A stretch of 64,000 nt of DNA from Muricoccus roseus (GTDB lineage Bacteria; Pseudomonadota; Alphaproteobacteria; Acetobacterales; Acetobacteraceae), in assembly GCF_900141905.1 (NCBI RefSeq), contig NZ_FQZF01000009.1, positions 1 through 64,000 of the forward strand, written 5' to 3'. Below the pieces are notes generated by a model. It was not told where the DNA came from, did no database searches, and saw only the letters and a program-made list of their open reading frames with translations. Position numbers and translations under genes: made by a program. Numbering within the stretch: the first letter of the stretch is position 1; each line of letters starts with the position of its first letter. Below, in pieces: positions 1 through 7,775 of this stretch.

Positions 1-2
1 CC

Positions 3-191
3 ACCCGGCACGAGAGCCATGCCCTGTCCCAGAAACACCGCAAGCGCATCGAGGAGGCTTTCGGCTGGGCCAAGACCGTCGGCGGCATGGCCCAGACCGT
101 CTATCGTCGCATCGAACGCGTGCGATCCCGCTTCATCCTGACGATGGTCGCCAACAACCTGGCCCGACTGCCCCGGCTGCTGGCAGCATGA
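3..191 (+). CDS. IS5/IS1182-type transposase, C-terminal fragment (runs in from the left edge)
   Basis: The reading frame is open from the window edge to a TGA at 189-191. The 62 visible residues include KRIEEAFGWAKTVGG, followed by a YRRIERV segment and an NNLARLPRLL end. This is the typical C-terminal end of DDE transposases of the IS5/IS1182 superfamily: the Glu of the DDE triad sits in the RIEE(A/V)FGW(A/L)K motif. The rest of the gene lies outside the window, so it cannot be judged whether the element is complete. It adjoins a decayed prophage region. Confidence 0.8.
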   Translation, partial: TRHESHALSQKHRKRIEEAFGWAKTVGGMAQTVYRRIERVRSRFILTMVANNLARLPRLLAA

Positions 192-570
192 AGCCGAAAA
201 CCGGCATCCGGCGTCCATGCCGCTCGTAGGAACGGGCCGGACGCGCAAAGCCGCTGGTCCCTCCGACGGGAAAACGCTCCAGAACGCCGAGTAATTCAGC
301 GACCTGCTAAGCTTTGGGTCCAAGCATGGCGGAATGACTTTAGCTCCAGCGGGGTGCCGCTCCGCCTTCCAAAGTTCCACTTCGGAGGTGCGCCAGCGCA
401 CCTGGCCTCCCCCGATCTGCTTTGGAGCGGGGAAGGTACCAGCTGCAACGCGGCGGTATTTACTGGACCTCCCAAGGCCCGTGCTGACCATCACCTCCCG
501 GACACGTAAGAACGGGTCTGACACAACCAAAACCGGTGATGTGTCGAGCTGATGCAGATTGCTGCTCCCG
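192..570. other. No convincing gene; probable IS right end and debris
   Basis: This stretch lies between the transposase stop and the first phage remnant. The IS terminal repeat probably lies within the first about 120 bp, around a CAGCGACCTGCTAAG string near 297-311, but the left end is not visible for comparison. A 7-bp hairpin (GGTGCGC/GCGCACC, 387-402) is present. Short open frames exist on both strands, but none has a ribosome-binding site or a recognisable sequence. Confidence 0.4.
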
Positions 571-939
571 TCAGGCATTGCCTTCCCCTCCCCCTTCCTC
601 CTCCCATGGCGCGGCCAGCTCCGCGCGCGCCGCAAGGCCCGCCTCGGTGGCGGCCCAGCCGTCCAGCATCTCCATGGCCAGGCGCAGGGCCCGCATGCGG
701 CGGAGATCCGCCAGGCCCGGGCGCCATTCCCCTGTCCTCTCGCTGCGTTGGCGCGGCCTCCCGTCCGCTCGGAGCCAGAGGAGCGTCTTGTGGTCCGTCC
801 GGGTCAGCCCGGAGGAAAGCGCGGCCGCGCCGGCGGCGCCGATCGGCCGGTAGACCACCACCTTCCGCAGGCCCATCGCGGCGAGGATGCGGTCGGTGAA
901 GTTCCGCCGCCCACCCGCCACCTCCGAGATGAAGCTGGC
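571..939 (-). pseudogene. Truncated phage-type hypothetical protein (C-terminal about 122 residues)
   Basis: On the minus strand a frame reads about 122 residues to a stop at 571. It contains LRKVVVYRPIGAAGAAALS, then TDHKTLLWLRADGRPRQRS and a helical RMRALRLAMEMLDGWAA segment, ending in an acidic PWEEEGGGEG tail. Its composition is that of a real protein, whereas the plus strand here is shadow. Homologues that I remember are hypothetical proteins of alphaproteobacterial prophages; no function is assigned. The meaningful sequence stops near 939, where the opposite strand abruptly becomes coding for a beta-helix protein, so the 5' part has been lost by rearrangement. Confidence 0.5.
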
Positions 940-942
940 CGC

Positions 943-1647
943 CACCCCGACCTGGCGCGCGTGGACCAGGGCCGCAACATCACCGTCCAGGACAACCTCT
1001 CGATCGAGGCGGGCGCCTTCCTGGCGGACGGGGTCACGCCGGTCGCGGTGATGTCGCCCTATATCGTCGTGCTCCAGGGCGCGCAGGACTGCATCGTGGT
1101 CCACAACAACAGCACGGGCATCCACCCCACAGTCGCCGCTAACTACCCCTCCTCGGGTTATGCCTATGCCGTCTCCAACGCCCAGGACGATGCGACGATC
1201 AAGTCCCAGAACAACCGCCTCATCAACAACCGGGCGACCGGCTGGCGCGGCCTGGGCGTGGATCAGGGCATCAACACCACCATGGTGGACAACGAGCTGA
1301 TCGGCGGCTTCATCCCGCAATTCCTGCTCGGCGGGACGGGCGGCTATGAGGTGCGCGTCAGCCAGGCCACCCGGCGCCGCGACTACTCCCACGGCATCAA
1401 TCTCGCTGATGGCTCGGCCACCAGCGTCGCGGTCGGCCGGCGGGGCAGCGACAACCACGGCATGTACTTCGGCGCGAACCTGATCGGCTTCGCCATCGCC
1501 GGCGTCGGGCAGTTCATCGTGGACAACCGGGGCGTGCGGCTCCCGACCATCCCGACCTACCCCGACGACACCGCCGCCCAGGCCGCCGGCATGGTGCCCG
1601 GCAACCTCTACAAGGCCGGCGACGGCACGCTGCGCGTCGTGGGCTGA
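943..1647 (+). pseudogene. Phage tail-fibre/beta-helix protein, 5'-truncated
   Basis: The frame encodes about 234 residues with the repetitive Asn-rich short-strand pattern of a right-handed parallel beta-helix (DCIVVHNNSTG, IKSQNNRLINNRATG, GINTTMVDNELIGG). It ends in a VPGNLYKAGDGTLRVVG module often found at the C-terminus of alphaproteobacterial phage tail proteins. The frame continues upstream of 943, but those residues are not protein-like because that stretch is antisense to the preceding minus-strand remnant. The original N-terminus is therefore missing. A GTG at 961 could serve as a start but has no convincing ribosome-binding site. The likely original role is host-receptor or polysaccharide binding by the tail. 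Confidence 0.55.
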
Positions 1648-1688
1648 CGCCCGGCCCTTCACCACCACCCACATCGCAGGAGCATGGC

Positions 1689-1962
1689 ATGGCCATCCCG
1701 GAGGGCAGCCTGACGGCTGCCAGCCCCAACTCTGACTGGTTCGCGCCGACCGGCCCCTTCCGCATCTGGCGCGATGGTGGCACCGGTACCCTGGCGGCTC
1801 CACGAGCGGGCTGCCGGCGACACCGGCAACGGCGTGGACACGGGCGCGACCCTGACCTCCGCCGGCTCCATGCAGGGCGAGGCGGGATACCGCGGCAAGA
1901 GCGAGTTCCGCCTGGTGCTGACCGGCGCCGGTCTGGTGGCTTACAAGGTCTTCGGCTCGTGA
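1689..1962 (+). pseudogene. Small phage tail-associated protein, frameshifted
   Basis: An AGGAG precedes the ATG at 1689. The first about 30 residues (MAIPEGSLTAASPNSDW...) read in one frame. From about 1775-1800 the protein-like sequence continues in the next frame (TGATLTSAGSMQGEAGYRG, ending VAYKVFGS) and stops at 1962. The initial frame instead runs into an arginine-rich, non-protein-like stretch. This indicates a frameshift or small deletion in a gene of about 90 codons lying between the tail fibre and the next tail gene. The function is unknown; position suggests a tail-fibre accessory protein. Confidence 0.5.
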
Positions 1963-2927
1963 CGCTGCGGCCGGTTCTCCGGCCGGTCCTCCGGCCGGCG
2001 CTGCGCGGCATGTTCGACGCGGGCGATGTGACGCGCATCGTCGCGCCGAGCAGCTTCGCGGGGCAGATCGCCCGCGCCTCAGCGGCCAATGCGCGGCCGG
2101 TCGGCGGCGCCGGCTGGGAGAGCTATGGCGCTAATGCCCTGCGCCGCACGGGGCCTGCCCGCCGCACGCTGACCGAGGGCCTGCAGCGGACCAACCTGCT
2201 GCTGAACTCGGCAGCGCTGGCGACCCAGTCCGTCGGCGTCACGGCCCAAGCCCATGTCCTGGCGTTCGAGGGCACCGGCACCGTGACCCTGTCCGAGGCC
2301 GCCAGCGGCTCCCTGACCGGCACTGGGGCGAATGACCGCGTGTCCCTCGCCTTCACGCCCGCCGCCGGCACGCTGACCCTCACGGTCACCGGCGACGTGC
2401 GCTCCGCGAATCTGGAGGCAGGGACCTTCCCCACCTCCTGGATCACCACGGCGGGCTCGGCCGCCACCCGCGCGGCCGACTTCGCCACCTTCGCGGTTCC
2501 GGCCGCCCAGGGGACGCTGTACGGGGCCTTCCTGCTGCCGGTGCCGGCCGCTGCCTATCAGGCCGTCCTCAGCATCACGGACGGCACCAGCGCCAACGGG
2601 ATCTGGTTCCGGGTGGCGACGGGCGGCGCAATCGTGGCGCAGGGCCAGCGCGCCGGGGCGAACCTGCAGGACGCCGCGAGCGGCTGGGTGCAAGCGAACA
2701 CCCTCCACCGCTTCGCCATGAGCTGGGGCCCGGCGGGATGCTTCATCACCATCGATGCCCGCGCGCCACTCTCCTTCGCCGGCCTCCAGCTGCCGATCGG
2801 GATGAACCGGGGCTGGATGTCCTCCCGCAACGGAGACGCGGTGTTCCCCGCCATCGTGGAATTCGACACCCTGGACCTGCTGGCGGTGCAGCGCATCGGC
2901 GCGCCGCTCCAGGCCCTGGCCGCCTAG
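1959..2927 (+). CDS. Phage tail protein with probable concanavalin/LamG-like domain
   Basis: It starts with GTG at 1959, sharing bases with the TGA of the preceding remnant (GTGA coupling), and encodes 322 residues. The sequence is rich in small and beta-forming residues. After a TNLLLNSAAL segment it reads like the carbohydrate-binding modules in phage tail fibres and appendages: alternating strands, then TFPTSWITTAGSAATRAAD, HRFAMSWGPAGCF and FDTLDLLAVQRIGAPL. The 'rNLLlnS...PTSWI..t..saaTRaAD' framework is typical of phage capsid or tail decorations. It is probably a receptor-binding or adhesion protein. The gene itself appears intact. Confidence 0.6.
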   Translation: MTLRPVLRPVLRPALRGMFDAGDVTRIVAPSSFAGQIARASAANARPVGGAGWESYGANALRRTGPARRTLTEGLQRTNLLLNSAALATQSVGVTAQAHVLAFEGTGTVTLSEAASGSLTGTGANDRVSLAFTPAAGTLTLTVTGDVRSANLEAGTFPTSWITTAGSAATRAADFATFAVPAAQGTLYGAFLLPVPAAAYQAVLSITDGTSANGIWFRVATGGAIVAQGQRAGANLQDAASGWVQANTLHRFAMSWGPAGCFITIDARAPLSFAGLQLPIGMNRGWMSSRNGDAVFPAIVEFDTLDLLAVQRIGAPLQALAA

Positions 2928-2937
2928 AGGAGCGACC

Positions 2938-3426
2938 ATGAGCGACACCTTCATCGATCACGCCTGGTACGGCCCGCCCGCCGCCATGGCTGCCGCCCTG
3001 GCCGGCCAGGCGAATGTCATCGGCCCGCTCGTGCTGGATGGCGTCGCCTACGCCACTGTGCGGGCGCCGGAGCCCCTCCCCCTGCCCCCCGGCGTGCTCT
3101 CCATGGGCCCGCAGCTGTCCCGGGTGCTGCACGGCTCCTGGATGGGGGATGCCGCGCCGGTCCCGCCCGAGGTGACCAACTTTCAGGCCCACACCGCCCT
3201 CCGCCATGCCGGCCTGTTCGATGCGGCGGCCGCGGCGGTGGAGGCTAAGGCGGCCGCCATGGAGGAGGCCGGCGACACCCTCGGCGCGGTGACGCTCCGG
3301 GAGGCCTGGGTGAAGGCCAGCTTCGTGCGGGCCAGTCCCCTCATCGCGGACCTTGCCACCGTCCTGAAGCTTACCGAGCAGCAGCTGGACGACCTGTTCC
3401 GGGCCGCTGCCGCGGTAAGCGTCTGA
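2938..3426 (+). CDS. Phage tail-region hypothetical protein
   Basis: It encodes 162 residues. The ATG at 2938 is preceded by GAGGAG at good spacing, 10 bp after the previous stop, so it was probably co-transcribed with the tail gene. The N-terminal half has short hydrophobic strands (IDHAWYGPPAAMAAALAGQ, IGPLVLDGVAYATVRAPEP). The C-terminal half is helical and alanine-rich, ending LTEQQLDDLFRAAAAV. I recognise no catalytic motif. Size and position directly after a tail-fibre gene are compatible with a tail-fibre assembly or chaperone role, but this is context only. Confidence 0.55.
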   Translation: MSDTFIDHAWYGPPAAMAAALAGQANVIGPLVLDGVAYATVRAPEPLPLPPGVLSMGPQLSRVLHGSWMGDAAPVPPEVTNFQAHTALRHAGLFDAAAAAVEAKAAAMEEAGDTLGAVTLREAWVKASFVRASPLIADLATVLKLTEQQLDDLFRAAAAVSV

Positions 3427-3441
3427 CAGGTGGAGAGGTCC

Positions 3442-4191
3442 ATGCCCACCCCTATGCGGCTTGCCTATCGCACCTTCCGCTTCCTCTTCGAGCGGGAGCC
3501 ATGGGTGTTCGAGGTCATCTTCGGCTTCTTCACGGCCGTCTTCTTCCTCCTGCTCTGGGTGGACTGGTGCGACGGCCCGGCCTTCGGCTCCATCGTGGTC
3601 CTCTCCGAGGTGCGGCCGGAGGACTTCTGGAAATGGGCCGGCATCGGCGGCGGTGCCTTCCAGTGCGGTGCCGCCATCGCGAGCGACCGCGGCGTGCCCT
3701 ATCTGAAATGGCCGCGCTGGATCTGCGCCGGCTGGCTCTCCGGCCTCTGGGGAGCGATGTCGGCCGCGGCGTGGATCGCGGCGCCCTTCACGCCCACGGC
3801 AGCCATCTACGCGGCCTGCGTTGCACATGTGCTTGAAGAGAAGCGGCTGAAGCGGATGCCAGTGCTGCGTCAGGGGCGTCTAGTAGGACTGGTTTCGAGG
3901 GCGGACCTTCTGAAGGCACTTCTAGACCCGCCAGCGACGATCAAGGCGGGTACCAAGATCGAGGACGAGCGGATTCTGCGAGCGATCGAAGTTGAGCGCG
4001 GACGGCAGCCCTGGTCAGAGGGCGCCTTCGTGTTCGTCGATGTCCGGGATGGAGTTGTACGGCTGTATGGCATCGTTCGATCGGACGAGATCAGAAGGGG
4101 TATGTGCGTGCTCGCCAGCCGCATCGACGGTGTAAAGTGGGTGGTAGACGAAATGAATGTCTCTGCCAGTGTAATGAGGCCTGCATTGTAG
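3442..4191 (+). CDS. Chimeric ORF: phage membrane protein N-terminus fused to CBS-BON C-terminus
   Basis: The ATG at 3442 follows GGAGAGG; a GTG at 3430 is possible but would overlap that site. Residues 1-125 resemble a small phage membrane protein with hydrophobic segments at about 22-40 (FEVIFGFFTAVFFLLLWV) and about 95-120. From about residue 126 (base about 3815) the sequence becomes the end of a CBS domain (LKRMPVLRQGRLVGLVSRAD). A BON domain follows (about residues 170-240: VFVDVRDGVVRLYGIVRSDE, then IDGVKWVVDEMNV). CBS-BON proteins normally carry two complete CBS motifs, so the first is missing. GC content falls at the joint. The ORF is best explained as a deletion or recombination scar that happens to be in frame; whether it is expressed is unknown. 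Confidence 0.65.
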   Translation: MPTPMRLAYRTFRFLFEREPWVFEVIFGFFTAVFFLLLWVDWCDGPAFGSIVVLSEVRPEDFWKWAGIGGGAFQCGAAIASDRGVPYLKWPRWICAGWLSGLWGAMSAAAWIAAPFTPTAAIYAACVAHVLEEKRLKRMPVLRQGRLVGLVSRADLLKALLDPPATIKAGTKIEDERILRAIEVERGRQPWSEGAFVFVDVRDGVVRLYGIVRSDEIRRGMCVLASRIDGVKWVVDEMNVSASVMRPAL

Positions 4192-4195
4192 ATCT

Positions 4196-4243
4196 GATGC
4201 GGCGATGTTGGCCCGAGTGTTGAAGGCCGAGCATCGCCGCATC
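4196..4243. terminator. Bidirectional terminator-like hairpin
   Basis: GATGCGGCGATG (4196-4207) is perfectly complementary to CATCGCCGCATC (4232-4243). The 24-nt loop contains a further TTGGCC/GGCCGA pairing. It lies between two convergent genes, the CBS-BON chimera ending at 4191 and the PEP-CTERM gene ending at 4259. No long T-run follows on either side. Confidence 0.5.
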
Positions 4244-4258
4244 CCGTAAAGCTCTGTG

Positions 4259-5095
4259 TTAGGCGGCATCCTTGCGTCGCGCGCGAGTAAGACCAACAAG
4301 CCCAAGCAGCCCTGTACCAAGGATTGCAAGTGTCGCAGGTTCGGGCGTCGGGACGTATCTCGGCTCCGTCAAGTTAGCGACGAGAAGGCAGGAGCCGTAC
4401 TGAACTCCGCCTGGTCCCTGCCCGGGAACACAAGGGAAGATGGATGATCCTTCGTAGCGAATGCCCTCCTTCTCATACTCGCCCGTCATTCCTCCAGCCG
4501 GAGTGCTAGCGAATGGTGGGTTAGGCCAGCTTCCCAAGGCCAGCGTCATGAGGTCGAATCCAAGAGGACGGAGATCCAGGGTCAGATTGAAGACGACCGG
4601 TCGAGCGTCCTGTGGTGGATTTGTGGGATCCTGGATCCGCGGGACGGCGATTTCCAGCTCCCAGAGCAAACTGGGCGAGGGGGATGCGGGCATAAGGTGA
4701 TCCAGCCCGATGTTGAACGTGCCAGGCGTTACCTGGAAGTCGTTCAGTCCCAGGCCTTGCCAATCCACCTGGGGCTGCATCGAATTTGCTGAGATGCTCC
4801 ATCCGCCGGGACTTGCCAGTCGTCCCGCATCAACCTGGAAGAAGCCGATCTGCTTTGGTGTCGCCCCGAGCGCATCGGTTGGCGGCATTAGGAGCGTGCC
4901 ATTCTTCAAGCGATCGAACACGTGATCGAGTTGAATGTCCCAGCGGACCCAATCCGCTCGAGCTGGACTCCCCGCCATGAAAAGGAACGCTGCGATCGCA
5001 AGCCTCGCCAGTGAGGCGACCTGTCGCATTCTGCGGAAAGTATCGCTGAGACAGCTCTCTCGAAACGACGAGCCAGCAATCCAAGAGCTAGGCAT
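4259..5095 (-). CDS. PEP-CTERM sorting-domain protein
   Basis: It encodes about 278 residues. The start is the ATG at 5095, preceded by AAGGAGG about 8 nt upstream; an ATG at 5100 is out of frame. A positively charged N-terminus is followed by a signal peptide at about residues 25-47 (LARLAIAAFLFMAGSPARA). A beta-rich secreted domain with no enzyme motif comes next. The C-terminus is a textbook PEP-CTERM tag: TPEPATLAILGTGLLGLVGL, then RARRK. Such tags direct export, transmembrane insertion and processing by an exosortase (EpsH/XrtA type); no exosortase is in this window. GC is lower than in the flanks, suggesting acquisition. Function beyond envelope or exopolysaccharide association is unknown. 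Confidence 0.85.
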   Translation of the reverse strand: MPSSWIAGSSFRESCLSDTFRRMRQVASLARLAIAAFLFMAGSPARADWVRWDIQLDHVFDRLKNGTLLMPPTDALGATPKQIGFFQVDAGRLASPGGWSISANSMQPQVDWQGLGLNDFQVTPGTFNIGLDHLMPASPSPSLLWELEIAVPRIQDPTNPPQDARPVVFNLTLDLRPLGFDLMTLALGSWPNPPFASTPAGGMTGEYEKEGIRYEGSSIFPCVPGQGPGGVQYGSCLLVANLTEPRYVPTPEPATLAILGTGLLGLVGLTRARRKDAA

Positions 5096-5100
5096 AGCAT

Positions 5101-5392
5101 GCTCCTCCTTGCCAAGTCGCAACAGAGGGCACGGTAGGGATCGCGATCTGCTCCGGTCAATGGAATTCCATCTGTTCCCTCGTGTTCAGGGCTCAAATGT
5201 AAGGCTCGACATCTAAGATTGCGAGCGAACATAGATCGGCTCGCATTCGGCGGGTATTGTGAACCGACGCGGACGACGTGAAGGCCGGCCTCGATCGCTG
5301 CGCGGCGTCCCAATGTCGAGATTGGAGCTGAGCGATCACCATTCACATGCCGTATAGGCGAGAGCCAGGACCGCGGCTGTAGCGCCTGTGTC
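5101..5392. other. Low-GC intergenic stretch upstream of the PEP-CTERM gene
   Basis: About 290 bp between the PEP-CTERM gene and the end of the next minus-strand gene. GC is visibly lower than the window average. The region must contain the promoter of the PEP-CTERM gene, but I cannot assign -35/-10 boxes with confidence. I see no RNA gene. Confidence 0.4.
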
Positions 5393-5653
5393 TCAGGCTC
5401 CCGATCCCGAGTGCTGCGGGTCGCCCGACATGTGCCGCCAGTGAGGCTTCGGGATCATCCAGCCCTCGCTGGCCACCTTGCGCAGCCGCAACTCGGCGCA
5501 ACGCTCCTTCGTCATCATGACGAGGCAGCTGCGGCTAGCCTCTTCGTAGAGCACGGCGACCTTCTGCTCGCCTGTCCAAGGATCCTTCATATCCTTGACA
5601 CTGAGGATCCTGACGTAGCCCGCCGGCAGCGGTGGACGGACTATCTCAATCAT
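5393..5653 (-). CDS. Small hypothetical protein, paralogue of the upstream gene
   Basis: It encodes 86 residues from the ATG at 5653, 19 bp after the stop of the preceding minus-strand gene, so the two probably form a small operon. The N-terminal half (LPAGYVRILSVKDMKDPWTG, then KVAVLYEE) aligns by eye with the neighbour's PPGSARVLALRPILDPRNG...VTLVSYE. Both seem to derive from one ancestral beta-strand-rich small protein. It is soluble, without signal peptide or cysteine motif, and has a basic C-terminus. No family recognised. Confidence 0.55.
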   Translation of the reverse strand: MIEIVRPPLPAGYVRILSVKDMKDPWTGEQKVAVLYEEASRSCLVMMTKERCAELRLRKVASEGWMIPKPHWRHMSGDPQHSGSGA

Positions 5654-5672
5654 TCAGGCACTTCAGCACAGG

Positions 5673-5888
5673 TCAGCCGTCGCTGAGGAGAAGCATCGGC
5701 ACCACAGTCCGCTCTCTCGCGGCCCGATGGATCTCTGACTTATGCGGCCCGCTTGGCTCCAGCAGAGCATAGAAGCGGCCGAGCTGGGTCTCATAGCTGA
5801 CCAGCGTGACCTCCGTGCCATTCCTCGGATCGAGGATCGGGCGAAGAGCGAGTACCCGGGCGCTGCCTGGGGGAATGTCTTCAGCCAT
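5673..5888 (-). CDS. Small hypothetical protein, first gene of a tandem paralogue pair
   Basis: It encodes 71 residues. The ATG at 5888 has GAGGAG 5 nt upstream; the TTG at 5891 is too close to that site. The core PPGSARVLALRPILDPRNG and VTLVSYETQLGRFYALLEP resembles the N-terminal half of the next gene, with the same spacing of the Asp-Pro-x-x-Gly turn and the V-L-Y/S-Y-E strand. It lies in the low-GC segment and runs opposite to the phage remnants. No known family is recognised and no function is proposed. Confidence 0.5.
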   Translation of the reverse strand: MAEDIPPGSARVLALRPILDPRNGTEVTLVSYETQLGRFYALLEPSGPHKSEIHRAARERTVVPMLLLSDG

Positions 5889-5996
5889 CAAGGCTCCTCA
5901 GTAGCGAAGACGAGGTGCCGAGCCGCCCGGCACGGATCGTTCGCTTACCCTCATTTTGTGCATCCGCCGCCCGGGCGGTCAGCCGGGCACCCCTGA

Positions 5997-6971
5997 CAAT
6001 CTGGAGAAGACGAGGGCGACGACCGCGCCATCAAAACCTTCAAGAACACGGTCCTGGGCGAGACCTGGCAGGAGAGTGGCGAGGCACCGGATTGGCAGCG
6101 GCTCTACGATCGGCGGGAGGAATGGGCCCCTGGCACGGTCGCGGCCGAGGGGCTGCTGCTGACCGCCGGCGTGGATGTGCAGCGCGACCGCCTCGAGGCC
6201 AGCATTTGGGCCTCGGCGCAGGATCGGCGGTCCTGGCTGATCGAGCACCGCATCCTGGTGGGCAATCCCTTCGAGGCGGCGGTCTGGGACGAGCTGCGCG
6301 GCATGTTGGGCGAGACCTGGCGGCACGCGTCTGGCCACCGGCTCGGCCTCGCCATGACGGCGATCGACAGTGGCGACGGCATGACCACCGCCGAGGTCTA
6401 TGCCTTCGTGCGGCGGGCCGGTGCCGGCCGCGCCATTGCCGTGAAGGGCCAGGACGGGCTGCGGGCTGCGATCGGCCAGCCCTCGGCCACGGAGGTGCGG
6501 CGGAACGGCCGCAAGCTGGGCGGACTGAAGGTGTGGCCGGTGGGGTCCTCCTTCCTGAAGGGCGAGACCTATGGCCGGCTGAAGCTGGAGCGGCCGACCG
6601 CGGAAAGCGGCGATCCGTTCCCGCCAGGCTTTGTCCACCTGCCGCTACACGCGGCCGGTGAGGAGTTCTGCCGCCAGCTCACGGCTGAGCAGTTCGTCGC
6701 CCGCGCCGGCCGCAACGGGCTTCGCCGGCTGGAATGGGTCAAGACGCGCGAGCGCAACGAGGCGCTGGACTGCCGGGTCTATGCCCGCGCCGCTGCCGCC
6801 GCGCTCGGCATGGACGGTTGGGGCGACGGGCCTTGGGCGCGGATGGCGGATGCGCTGTCGCTCCCCGCCGCGGAACCCGCCGCACCCACCCCTGCCGATG
6901 GTGCTGCGCCTGCCGCCAGCACCACACGCCCGCGCGGCTGGCTCGCGCCACGCAATGGCTGGCTTCGCTGA
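5997..6971 (+). pseudogene. Phage terminase large subunit (GpA family), N-terminally truncated
   Basis: The frame opens after a TGA at 5994-5996 and reads into terminase sequence at about 6015 (DDRAIKTFKNTVLGETWQE), giving about 320 residues against about 650 for a full GpA-type TerL. The ATPase half is gone. The nuclease half is recognisable: LLTAGVDVQRDRLEASIW with the first metal-binding Asp, the VKGQ strand and a late RNEALDCRVYARAAA helix. Large terminase subunits translocate and cut DNA during head packaging. No plausible start precedes the truncated coding sequence; the GTG at 6171 would give only 266 residues. Stop coupled to the next gene through AAAGGAGG. Confidence 0.75.
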
Positions 6972-6984
6972 AAGGAGGACGTTC

Positions 6985-7218
6985 ATGGATCCGACCGTCC
7001 TCGCCTGGGCGCTGGCGCAGCCTGTCGGCACGCGTGCCGCCGTGCTGGCCGCCGCCTTCACCGGCGGCACCACCCGCGTGACCTTCGATGGCCGCACCGT
7101 GGAATACCGCTCGCTGGATGAGCTCGGCCGTGCGCTCTCCGTCCTGCACGCGGCGGAAAACAGCGCCGCGCGTCGCCCCAACGTGACCTTCGCCAGCTTC
7201 TCTCGCGAGGGAAGCTGA
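6985..7218 (+). CDS. gpW-like head-tail joining protein
   Basis: It encodes 77 residues. The ATG at 6985 follows AAGGAGG immediately after the terminase stop. TTRVTFDGRTVEYRSLDELG followed by a short helix is the usual pattern of lambda gpW-type head-completion proteins (beta-hairpin with G(R/K)xVxY(R/T)S, then a helix). In intact phages it sits between terminase and portal, as here. It looks intact although both neighbours are broken. In the virion it would plug the portal after packaging. Confidence 0.65.
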   Translation: MDPTVLAWALAQPVGTRAAVLAAAFTGGTTRVTFDGRTVEYRSLDELGRALSVLHAAENSAARRPNVTFASFSREGS

Positions 7219-7220
7219 TG

Positions 7221-7775
7221 ATGGGCCGCTTCCGCGATGCCTAGCATGCACTCCGCGGCTATGCCGCGGCCCAGGACAGCCGCGCCTCGAGCTGGGCGGC
7301 CTCCGGCGGCAGCGCCACAGCCGAGGTCGGCGCCGCCGCATCTACCGTCGCACGACGCGCCCGCGACGCTGTCCGCAAACACCCGTATGCCGCCCGCATC
7401 GTCGATCTCTGGACCGGCAACGCGGTGGGTGCCGGCATCACCACCCGCTGGCCGGACAAGCCACATGCCGAGGCCCGGCGCCGCTGGTCCGACAGCACCG
7501 CCTGCGATGCCGAGGGGCGGCTCGATCTCTATGGCCTCCAGGCGCTGGTCATGCGCGCGGTGGTGGAGAGCGGCGAATGCTTCGTGCGCCTGCTGCCGGC
7601 CGATATCACGCCGGCGAACCTTATCGGCCTGCGGCTCCAGCTGCTGGAGAGCGATCACCTCGACACGGCGCGGCAGGGCGTCATCGAGGGCGTCCCCACC
7701 CTGCAGGGCATTGGCCTCGGTGAGGCTGGCGAGCCGGTCGGCTACTGGCTGCACCGCGTGCATCCCGGCGCGTCC
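7221..7775 (+). pseudogene. Lambda-type portal protein, nonsense-interrupted and 3'-truncated
   Basis: It starts at ATG 7221 (or the preceding ATG at 7218, out of frame). After MGRFRDA an in-frame TAG occurs at 7242-7244. The same frame then continues with good portal sequence: RGYAAAQDSRASSW, RDAVRKHPYAARIVDLWTGN, VVESGECFVRLLPAD and LRLQLLESDHLDT. These are hallmarks of lambda gpB-like portals. The frame stops making sense after about 7775, whereas a portal is about 500 residues long, so more than half is missing. The portal would form the dodecameric ring at the capsid vertex. Confidence 0.7.

Noticed and set aside
334-552. A 72-residue plus-strand frame after the transposase
   Set aside because: No ribosome-binding site, odd composition and no recognisable similarity.
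571-1803. A 410-residue minus-strand reading frame as one gene
   Set aside because: Only its last about 122 residues are protein-like; the rest is antisense to the beta-helix fragment, which has clear Asn-rich repeats on the plus strand.
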